A DNA stretch of 64,000 nt from Paraphoma chrysanthemicola. Taxonomy: Eukaryota > Ascomycota > Dothideomycetes > Pleosporales > Phaeosphaeriaceae. Shown piece by piece: positions 55,656 to 64,000 of the stretch. The notes below the pieces were generated by a model. The model searched no databases and was not told the origin of the DNA. It worked only from the letters and a program-made list of their open reading frames with translations. The translations under genes and the position numbers were made by a program. Location of the stretch: the NCBI GenBank assembly GCA_020744225.1, contig JAGMWG010000012.1:868001-932000 (forward strand), read 5' to 3'. Each line of letters opens with the position of its first letter. The stretch's first letter is position 1.

Positions 55656-56948
55656 ATGCCTGCGCCACTAGCCAAAGGTACGTAGTTCTCAAGCTATGCA
55701 CGACTGTCGTGTTCACTTCGGCGCAACTGCCTCGCGCTGTGCATTCCCATCCCATGTCGTCTCCTTGCTCTGGCCAACCTGCTTGCAGGACCCGGCGTGA
55801 GATCCGCCTCTCCATCCCAACGCACCCCCGCTCGACCTAACCACCCTTTCGCCACAGGCATCATCATCGCCGCGTCCATTGTCGTAGCCGCCGGCATCGC
55901 CATCTACGAGTCGCCCCAAGTCCGCGCCTGGGTCGACCAGTCCCGCCGCAAGATCGCCGTCGCACTCCACAACCTCGGTGACGACATCCAGCCTCGCCGG
56001 CCCAGCGAATCGTCAGATGACTTCGACCAGAGGAAGCGCCGGAGAGAGGAGCTGGTGAAGCGGAACAGGAATGAGCTGATCCGGCGAGCAAGGGAGGAGG
56101 GCGTCGCAGTCGACCTCGACGAGCTGGCCAGGATTGGGAGCGAGAACATGGAAATGGCGGAGAGAAGGTCACGGGCCGACCGGACGAAGAGCTTCGACAC
56201 AATGGTAGGCAGCGACGGCATGCTCAGGGGCGACACCACGGCCACCGGCAACGACACGTCAGATGGCGCCGCCAGGAAGCGCGGTGCGGCCGGCTTCGCA
56301 GCTGGAACTGCCGCCGCTGCCGCCATGTCCAACCCCTTCTCGGACGAGAACGTGCTCTTCGATGTCGGCAACGACGAAGCTCCCTCACCAGAGCCGTTCA
56401 ACTATGTCGAGCCCGGGACGCGTGAAAGCTCCGCCACCATCGAACCCACCACGCCTCCTGTCGCCGCCGCACCACTGATCGACCTGACACCCGAGTCTGC
56501 CCAGCCTGAACGTGAGAGCCACGACGAGGCCGATCAGGCAGCACAGTCCTTCTACTCTTTCACATCCGATGCCTCGCACACTCAAGACCCTCTCAACCGA
56601 ACGCAGTTCTTCGACAACGAAGCCGACCACATCTCGACTGGCACTCTCACACCGCGCTCAGAACGCTCCCACTCCATCGTGACTGGTGCATCCGTCGCAG
56701 GCAGCAACCCCGACGATATCGGCATCCTCAGCATGCAGAACGATGCGGATCATGACGCACGCTCCGAGGTCTTCTCAGAAGGCGGCTTCACCGACGCTGG
56801 CTTCTCAGAAGCTGGCTTCAGTGAGTTCGACAACGATGACAGGACAGGCGTCATGACGCCCAACTCGTGGACAGACGTCGGAAGCGACAACGAGAGCGAG
56901 TGGGGCGGCGCCCAGGGCAATGGGCAGGTGAGCCAGATCCACCAGTAG
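55656..56948 (+). CDS. Membrane-anchored acidic protein (393 aa), unrecognised
   Basis: Two exons: a seven-codon first exon (55656-55677, MPAPLAK) and 55789-56948. One transmembrane helix near the N terminus (about residues 24-46, ATGIIIAASIVVAAGIAIY) is followed by a highly charged Arg/Glu/Lys helix (RKRRREELVKRNRNELIRRA). Then comes a long acidic, Ser/Thr-rich disordered tail containing a repeated Gly-Phe-x-x-Ala motif (GGFTDAGFSEAGFSEF) near the C terminus. The topology fits a tail facing the cytosol from an ER or mitochondrial outer membrane anchor, but this is inferred. The first exon is very small and depends on the donor gtacgt. Confidence 0.72.
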
Positions 56949-57686
56949 ATGTGTTATTCCCCGCTTTGGTTGAAAATGTTACCTTTGGAAAAGGACATGG
57001 CGTTCTGGAACACAACATGGGTTGGACGCATTGATACCTCTGGCGTTCTTTGATAGCTTTCATTCTCACAAAGTCGATTCGTTCACTCCTGATATTTTGA
57101 CGCATTGCTCTTCAGACCGTTCTCGTCCTCGTTCTCGCATCAACCTCGCGATCTCCAGCTGTGATTCAGCATCTCTGCCTTGCCATTCATCGCTCATCAG
57201 TCCTGAACAATGTACAGATTGAGACGCAGGGAAGTCGTGTACGTTGGATGTTTCACAGCACATGATCTGTGATAGTGAACACGACCTAGCGAGCGACGTC
57301 TGGCGCTCAGAACTTGTAATGCCCATCATCTTGTGATATACTTCCAAGCTCCTTATGATTTCAACACCAAACACTGTCAGACTGGACGCTGCCAAAGTCC
57401 CCAATTGGACCCGCACCAAGTCACCTGATAACATTCTTCATAGCGCTCCGAGTGAGGAGTCGCTCGAGGACAATGTTGTTGTTACACCAATTTTACGCGG
57501 GCGTCACAAGCCGAGATGCACGCTGCACATTATCTGTGGCAGATAGTCATTGGGTGCTGTACCCGGGAATGCAGCACATGCATGTGTCAGCCTTGCAGGA
57601 GCACTTGGAACGAGGAAGAAACCAAAAATTTCACTCATCGTGCAGCTCTACCACGTCTTGATTGAAGGTGGAAGCTTCGCCATATA
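56949..57686. other. Intergenic region
   Basis: It carries the terminator of the membrane-anchored gene and the promoter of the J-domain gene. No coding region is supported. Confidence 0.4.
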
Positions 57687-59028
57687 ATGGCGCCCTCGGC
57701 CATCACTGACGACTACTACGCGATCCTCGAAGTCGAACAGACCGCGACAACAGAGCTTATCACCAAGTCCTACAAACGACTAGCGCTCAAGCTACATCCA
57801 GATCGGAACACCAAGATTGATGCCACCGAAACTTTCCAGCGGGTAAGTCAGTGTCGAGCTCACCGAGAACTCATTTAGCCCTGTACCGTGCTGACTAGAA
57901 TTGTCAAAGCTCCAACGCGCCTACGAGACACTGAAAAGTGAAGGCGAGCGGAAGGCGTACGACCGCGACTACCCTTCCCTGAAACGAAAAGACTCTGCCG
58001 CGAGCTCATATGCCCCAGGTCCGCCGCCTGCAACAAATCATGAGACAGACGCACAGAGTGAAGCAAAGGAAATCGCTGCGCTCGAGAAGTCAAAGGAGGA
58101 GCGTTCTGCGCGTTGGCGAGCAAAGAAGTCTGTGTTGGAATCATCGATCTTCGAGTCGCAGAGGAGTGTCCGACAGCTACAACAAGAGATTAAGAATCTA
58201 GACAGCATTCGGGCCGCCGAGGCCGCAGCAGAGGCGAACAAGAATAGCTGGACCACATGGCTGCTTTCCCCAATATACAAGAAGCCTGAAGAAAGCGAGG
58301 AGGAGAAAGGACGCAAAGATCGAGAGAGCCAGGAGCGACGGATACAGCGGGACATGAAGGAACGGCGCCTAGCCGCGAAGAAGACCGCTTTACATCTCCA
58401 AGAGACGGAACTCCGCACCGCCAAAGAAGACGCCGACGCCGCGATCCAGTGCGACGAATTGAAGATCCAAAGCATCAAGGCTAGAATCTCTGCTAGACAG
58501 AGGCGAGCGCGACAGGAGCAGGAACGAGAAAGACTGGAAAAGGAGAGACTCGAACGCGAGAGGGTAGCCAGGATTCGAAAACAACAGCAAGAAGAACGCG
58601 AACGAATAGACCGAGAAGCTGCTGAGGCTAGGCTAGCTGCATACCACAAACGACTCGAGGAAGAGCGCATACAGCGTGTGAAAATCGCACAGGAACAACA
58701 AGCCCAACGCGCACGCGAACAAGCAGCTCGATCTCCGCACACGGCATCCTTTCGTCCTGGTAGTACTGGATATACGACGATGTCATCCTGCGACCACGGC
58801 GGCTGGTGGGATAAAGTCCACGGTCGCGCCGCGTGTCCAGAATGCGCAGATGTGTGGACGTATCTGCTGGAATGCCCGAGTTGTCCGAAACAAGCTTGTC
58901 CGAAATGTCAGGCGGTGATTCGCCCGAGGTTGAATCGTGGTGCGGCGGGGAGGAATCGGAGGGCTGCGCAGAGGAATAGGAGTCCGAGTCCGGAGGTTCC
59001 GTATTATTCGCACGAGTGGTATGATTGA
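57687..59028 (+). CDS. J-domain (DnaJ/Hsp40) protein with coiled coil and Cys-rich C terminus
   Basis: Two exons (57687-57842 and 57910-59028) encode 424 residues. The J domain begins DDYYAILEVEQTATTELITK and has the HPD motif at 37-39 (LALKLHPDRNTK), and it continues over the intron into LQRAYETLKSEGERKAYD. J domains stimulate Hsp70. A long Glu/Arg/Lys coiled coil (about residues 110-315) follows, then a C-terminal module with about eight Cys/His residues (CDHGGWWDKVHGRAACPECA, LECPSCPKQACPKCQ) that looks zinc-binding. This J-coiled coil-zinc layout is shared by fungal proteins of unknown role, and it lacks the Gly/Phe region and CxxCxGxG repeats of class I Hsp40s. Confidence 0.88.
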
Positions 59029-59351
59029 GGGGTAGGAATGGGTTTGGTCGATGACTGGAATTGGAGGATGCGTGGTGATTGTTTGGATTACTTTGGTTGG
59101 GCGATATAATGAACAATTTACTTACCACTCGTTGCTTGTCATGTTTTCATCGCTTCCATCGAAGTCACCATTTGTATCGGGAACTTGGCCAGTCTAAAAA
59201 GGAAGTCCATGATGTACAGATACTTACCACGTCGAAAACTCTCAAAAGGCGTTTCCTTCATTCTTCTTACTTACCCCTGGACAACGAATCACACATACCT
59301 TCAATATCCCATCACCATCATTCCTAATCTCAACATCACCAACCATCATCC
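59029..59351. other. Convergent intergenic region
   Basis: About 320 bp separating the J-protein 3' end from the 3' end of the small minus-strand gene. Nothing else is seen. Confidence 0.35.
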
Positions 59352-59660
59352 TCACAACCCCTCCCGCCCTCTCCATTCCCTCTTCTCCATCTCCCCTTCC
59401 ACCTCCCACAACACCATCCGCACCTTCCTAATCTTCCTACTCACCTCGTCCACATATCGCAAAACAACAATAATCGCATCACACGTCCATTCATCCAGTC
59501 TTCCTCCACCGCCATCGCTACGTGCCTGCAGAAGCCGGTGGTGCAGGTATGTGTACGCATCGGCAACGGCGTCGGGATAGTGGAGACGGAGGTCGGTAAG
59601 GGTTTCGTGGGATGTGAGGTTGGGAAGGGAGGGGAGATGGTATGAGGCGTGGTTCGACAT
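59352..59660 (-). CDS. Small helical protein (102 aa), unrecognised
   Basis: Single frame from ATG 59660. It starts MSNHASYHLPSLPNLTSHET and continues LTDLRLHYPDAVADAYTYLHHRLLQ, then WTCDAIIVVLRYVDEVSRKIR and WEVEGEMEKREW. The sequence reads like two amphipathic helices separated by a Gly-rich loop and lacks the runs of Arg, Pro or Ser that mark shadow frames. No family is recognised, and the opposite strand is low-complexity. It may be a fungal small protein with a short conserved core. Confidence 0.5.
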   Translation of the reverse strand: MSNHASYHLPSLPNLTSHETLTDLRLHYPDAVADAYTYLHHRLLQARSDGGGGRLDEWTCDAIIVVLRYVDEVSRKIRKVRMVLWEVEGEMEKREWRGREGL

Positions 59661-60285
59661 GAGATGATATCGGGTTCGGATGTGTGGGTGGCGGCGGCGG
59701 AGGGGAGTGGAGATGGAGTGATATCTATTGGGGTTTTGTATACTGGCTGCATGCTAGGTTACGTTGCTGGGTGTGAGGAGAGATGGGATTATGATGGTAA
59801 GAAGCGGTGGTAATGTGGAGTGTAGCGTCACTCACTGGACAAGAGCGTGCGTGGAGGTTGGGAACACGATTGAGAAGAAGTGGCGCTCGTTGCGCAACAT
59901 TCACCCACGTTGGCTACAGTGGCTTGTACAGTTGTTTATCTAACGATCGGGTTCTCCAGGTCTGGTCTCCTGAGGTGCGAACATTCAATCGTTCCGTGCA
60001 ATGGAGGCGCTCAAGCCGCTGAGAAACACCAGATGTACTCTTGAGTAAGTCTACCATCGATACTTTTACTGCTGCAGCAACTGCGGTCCATAAACATTGT
60101 GAATGCACACAATGATCTTGTCCGTTCACTCACACTGTATGTTCACATCGCATCTAATCCTAGCTGGATGTTATCCTCTTAAACTTCCCTGCTCCCTCTT
60201 TCAGACACCTCCCCAACATTGAAGCTCGTGCTCCAAGCCTCTCCTGAATATATTTCTAACAACAGCATAAGAATTACGAGAGAAA
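59661..60285. other. Intergenic region
   Basis: Divergent region between the small helical gene and the TAG-interrupted membrane-protein frame. No other gene is seen. Confidence 0.35.
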
Positions 60286-61581
60286 ATGGCATATACAGAC
60301 TCACCAAAATCAACCGCAATGTCTAAGCTCCCTGGCTTCAACTGGCCGACTGGCACGGCTAGGTTGCCAAATGCTTCAGAGTCCGATGTCTCACAGTCGT
60401 CTTTGGCAATGCCGTTGTCGAGAGCATCAAGTACGTCAGCTCCGATGTCTCACACACTGACTGCCACTTCTGGAAGTGGTGCTCCACCAGTGAGCATTCT
60501 TTCCACCGCTGCATTAGATGCCGCAATGGCTTCTGGAGGCGGATCAGCAACTGAAACACTTGGCGCACATACATCTCGTGTTGTGATTACACAGACCGTC
60601 ACTGTGCTGCCGATGCAAGCTGGTGCATCGCGCACATGCACGGGGTCTTGCACGAACGAGCCCGGTGCAATGACACCGACCGCATCACCATCTGTTCCAA
60701 CCATGTCAATGCCACGTGCCGTCTATCACGCTAGTCACTCCGACCACAAGCCCTTGGCCCCTGTCACCCCCACAGTCGTGCGTCCCGCCGCTGTCTCAGG
60801 CACCAACGCTGCGCACAGCATGTCTGAAGTGCATGTCGCCCACACCGTTGGGAAGACCCGCGCCGCAGACGTTACCGGCGTATCGTTCAAGATCTATGAT
60901 TCCACCGCTGGAAGGAATGCTGACGAGCCAGACACAGCAAGTAACAGGGCAATCACCAGCGCTATCATTGGCACAGTATGTTTCGTTGTCGTTGTCCTTC
61001 TTTTCTAGGCAGTTCGGCGCAAAAGGTTCAAGTATGGTAGCAAGGGTAAGAGATCGACCGCGGAGAAGGGTCTACATCAGGTAAACGCAAGAAGACGGAC
61101 AGCAGGGAGGAGTACAAACGATGCGATCGACGACGCATATCGTGCGCGACTAGAGCGCAATCAAAGGACGCGTGAGGCACAGAAAACTGCCGCCAGGCAA
61201 GCATCAACGGCCGAAGATCAGGGTCCTGTCACGGCCAAACGTCGGAGAGATGTGGATTCTGCATCAACGCTCGGAAGCATTGACTCTTCTGCTCTCGCGC
61301 AGGCTGAAGGCTGGGATGCGCCGTTTGCTGCTGATACATTTCAGTCTCATCAGTCACCTACAAGCTTGACGAGTATGCCCGATGCTGTGCATCCTCCACC
61401 AATTATTATAGAGCCACCGACTCCTGCTCGCCACGTTTCGCAACGGGCAGACGTACGCGGTGTGTCCCCTCTACGTGAGACGTTTGGGCCGATCCACGAG
61501 CCGGGCATTGGGACAGTTGGGTATGATGTTTCGCCGCCCGCTTCGCCGAAGAAAAGTGGTGGCGATAGATGGGCGAGGTGA
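60286..61581 (+). pseudogene. Membrane-protein ORF interrupted by one in-frame TAG
   Basis: From ATG 60286 a Ser/Thr/Ala-rich region (residues 1-225) leads into a hydrophobic stretch (AIIGTVCFVVVVLLF). TAG follows at 61006-61008. The frame then continues directly with AVRRKRFKYGSKGKRS, a basic stop-transfer sequence, and 191 open codons ending PPASPKKSGGDRWAR. The two halves make one coherent type III/Mid2-like layout, with the TAG sitting exactly at the membrane boundary. A splice removing it would be only 33 bp (donor gtatgt, acceptor ctag) and would also remove most of the helix. No signal peptide is visible. Classified as possibly broken; other explanations are given as findings. Confidence 0.55.
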
Positions 61582-63583
61582 ATGAGTGATGAATCTTTGG
61601 CCCAACATGCAAAGCTACCAGTTTCCAGGTTGTTGTTGTTGTGCTAGATGCGACTCTAAATGTGGCAACTAGACTGTCAAATCATGCCGCTGCGTCGGTC
61701 AATCAGCATCTGCTACAACAAAGAGCATTGTGCATTCCTTGTTACACACCGTCGATGAAGAAGACTTTTAGACAATGACAGATCCATCCAACTCCATACT
61801 ACCATAACATTGAAGATCTGTAACAGTATTCCTTTGTCCTTTCAACACCCTGGTCCACTGCTCATCGCCCTTCCATTTCCATGGCTAACCCCTTCCCAAT
61901 CTCACCGGTATTGTTTCTCACCCCACTTTTCGCCTTTCGCAGCTAGCTTCATAGGTTTTGTCATGTATCGGTATACGGTCACAAGATGGCACAATCGGCG
62001 TGTTATAACAGAAGAGGGCGAGCAGAAGGTGAGCGAGGATGTTGAGATGCAGGTTAGAGCGTTTCTATACAGAAATCAAGTCCGAGTGGAACAATAGAGA
62101 TTGTAGTCAAACAGGCGCAAGAGGTAGGGAAGGTAGAATAGGTGTGGATGAGGGAGACTCTATGTTGGTGCATTGGGCACCAAGCTCGGTACTATCACCC
62201 CAGTCTAGCTGTTCCTCATTGTGGTCCCCTCATGAACTACTGCAGGAGGTAAATATGGAGCTCGGAACTTGAGATGTGCAGCAGGTAATCAAGCCAATGA
62301 GAAGCGTTCGACCAAACGTATTGGGCCAGTCAGCCCGTATGTAGACGAAAAATGCAAGGCCCACAAGCCCGCCTCCTACAAATCTTCAGGGGATAATACA
62401 GTACCACAATCGTGTCGGTGGGTGTGCTTCGATGAGTAATCTTTCGCCGAGATAAATAATCTACTGATGTGCTGCTAACCCGATGGGACAGAGTGTTCGT
62501 GCTTCCCACGTGCCTGCTCCATTTCTCCATACGCCAGCTCACCGAGAACAATTCGAATCGGCATTCGATGCTGGTCGAGGTGTCCGGGGCAGATGTGAAG
62601 TCGCTATTTACGTCCAGGAATAGCAGCTGTCATTGGTGCGCAGCAAAGGGGCAACCTCGGCAGGATGACATGCGGGAAGGAAGGAACGACACGGCCCCGC
62701 GGTTTACGCCACTGGCGCCCATGTCTCGGCTCTTCCAACAACATCTAGCCACAACCTAAAACGTCGATGCAAACTCTAGTTCAAGACCCTGCCTCATCGC
62801 AAACATGATCGAGGCAGCCCTCGGGCCGGAGTATGTTGCCTTCCACTGGGCTCTTTGCAACGACCGATTGGTGACTTGTCGTGCATTTCGATCACAAGAC
62901 CGGAAAACGACACTGGATCATGCTCAATGAGAGCATTTAAGAGGTCCTCCGCGAGGTAGTCGCCTTCACAATATCAAACCTAATGAGCTTCATGACATCA
63001 ACAAGGATTCGCTTACCTTCATGCCGGGGATCAACCGAGCAAATCAGCGACCACATCTACGGCAATCCAGATCTGTGCATTCGTCGCATGCTTGCAATCG
63101 ATGTTGACGGGACCGTGACTGTGGCGTCGTCAAGCACAGTTTCGGACACTTTCCGTACAACCTCGTTTGATCGCCAAACCTTCTTTGTGGCTTCTAGGCA
63201 TGAAGGAGCAACTCGACCGCAGCTAATTTTGCAAATCATCGTGGTTGCCCCACCCCAGTGACCCCAAAACCCACCTGCCGGCGTCCGCAAAGAAAGTCCC
63301 GAGTCATGATCGTCGTTAGTGTCGAGCGATGCTTGCGCGACTCTCCACTAGGACCCTTTGGCGAGATTGTCCGTGGATACGATTGGAGCACAGAAGACGT
63401 TGCCATGAGTTGACATGCCGCTAATATTCTTGATGCACGAAACATCTAAAGTTAAGGTTCACGAGACGGCCTCATCAAGAGGCGGCTCGCCCGTGGAAAT
63501 ATTTCCTGTTATTTCCTCCTCCTGTTCAGTCACCGATATGTTCACAAACACCACCCCAAGGGGCCATCTGGAAAGTCAATGAA
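61582..63583. other. Gene-poor region of 2 kb
   Basis: No supported gene. A hydrophobic-plus-basic fragment near 61,950-62,097 has no proper start or 5' exon. Other frames (62469-62759, 62983-63261) lack domains. Confidence 0.45.
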
Positions 63584-64000
63584 ATGAGAGCATTCGCATT
63601 AGTCGCTGCCATTGTGTACTTTGTGACACTTTTCAGTGGCGGCGCGGTGGGTGCAAGTTTGGGCGCTCGGCAACTGGGTCTTGTCGATATCCCACCATGT
63701 GGCGTATGTTTGAGTACCACACGGCGGACTTCAGTAGCTAACAAGCACAGTTACAATGCCTGTTCCTCAAGGTGCCTGCAAGTGGCTGCGCGCTCGACGA
63801 TAACGCTTGCGTATGCGAAAACGTCGCGCTTGCTCAAGAACTCTCAGCATGCATGCTGACGAACTGCACCATGGCGGACTCCTTAGGGACTTCGCGCGTG
63901 CAGGCAGACATTTGTGGCTTCTCTAACGAGTCGAAGCGTATGCAAATGTTCTGGTATACCGGCGTCGTATACTCGCTCGCCGTTCTATTCGTTGCTCTGA
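63584..64000 (+). CDS. CFEM-domain receptor-like membrane protein, N-terminal part (runs off right edge)
   Basis: Exon 1 (63584-63703) gives a signal peptide (MRAFALVAAIVYFVTLFSGG) and LGLVDIPPCG. An intron with donor gtatgt joins phase 0 to exon 2 at 63751 (LQCLFLKVPASGCALDDNAC). Eight cysteines in CFEM spacing are visible: PPC, LQC, SGC, NAC, VC, SAC, TNC and DIC. The asparagine-rich NESKRMQMFWYTGVVYSLAV then opens a first membrane helix. CFEM followed by membrane helices is the layout of Pth11-like fungal receptors, which sense surfaces or host signals during infection or growth. The helices beyond the first are outside the window, so the receptor call is inferred. Confidence 0.8.

Noticed and set aside
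61006..61008. Reading the TAG as programmed readthrough
   Set aside because: The following codon (gca) is not one of the known strong readthrough contexts such as CTA or CAA, so I list it only as an alternative.
61963..62097. 44-codon frame MYRYTVTRWHNRRV with helix-like upstream sequence
   Set aside because: A preceding acceptor exists but no donor or first exon keeps frame. Could be a gene remnant.

Overview
This window is nuclear DNA from a filamentous ascomycete (Pezizomycotina). A Dothideomycete is my best guess, but that is not proven here. The evidence is short 45-120 bp introns with GTRNGT-type donors and YAG acceptors, Hog1, Cul1, Avl9, Srf1 and group III G-alpha proteins of the filamentous-fungal type, a HET-domain protein, a CFEM receptor, and long (2-4 kb) GC-rich intergenic regions. 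No bacterial-style operons, rRNA, tRNA, CRISPR array or intact transposon was found. I rebuilt most genes by joining exons by eye. Each joined model keeps frame across every junction and ends in a stop.

Layout. 0-6.4 kb: the 5' end of a calpain-like protease gene leaves the window on the left, then a 53-residue cysteine-rich mini-protein and mostly non-coding DNA. 6.4-25.3 kb is a dense housekeeping block: GNAT acetyltransferase, Prs5-like PRPP synthetase, a small REEDG-repeat protein, cullin-1, a YjlB-like cupin, a Mit_KHE1 mitochondrial protein, an Srf1-type phospholipase D regulator, an alpha/beta hydrolase, an SDR, a TatD/Scn1-type metal hydrolase and an F-box-like protein. 25.3-36.3 kb is sparse: one small Ser/Pro-rich protein and a group III G-alpha subunit. 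36.3-41 kb: the Hog1 stress MAP kinase and the secretory protein Avl9. 42-51.2 kb is an accessory stretch: secreted quercetinase-like bicupin, a coiled-coil ORF broken by an in-frame TAG, HET protein, Ser/Thr-rich membrane protein, GH71 alpha-1,3-glucanase and a GlcG/HbpS protein. 52-64 kb: two unrecognised proteins, a J-domain protein, a 102-residue protein, a second TAG-broken membrane-protein ORF, and the 5' end of a CFEM receptor gene cut by the right edge.

Functional threads. Signalling is represented by G-alpha, Hog1, Srf1 and the CFEM receptor. Ubiquitin-dependent turnover is represented by cullin-1 and perhaps the F-box-like protein. Wall and environment functions are represented by GH71, the quercetinase-like protein, the Ser/Thr-rich membrane protein and HET. 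These genes are not evidently a cluster acting in one pathway.

The most unusual observation is a pair of long reading frames (43583-44155 and 60286-61581) that each contain one in-frame TAG and stay open in the same frame beyond it. In the second, the TAG lies exactly at the end of a predicted transmembrane helix. Nonsense/RIP mutation, very short introns, readthrough and UAG-to-UGG mRNA editing are the competing explanations.
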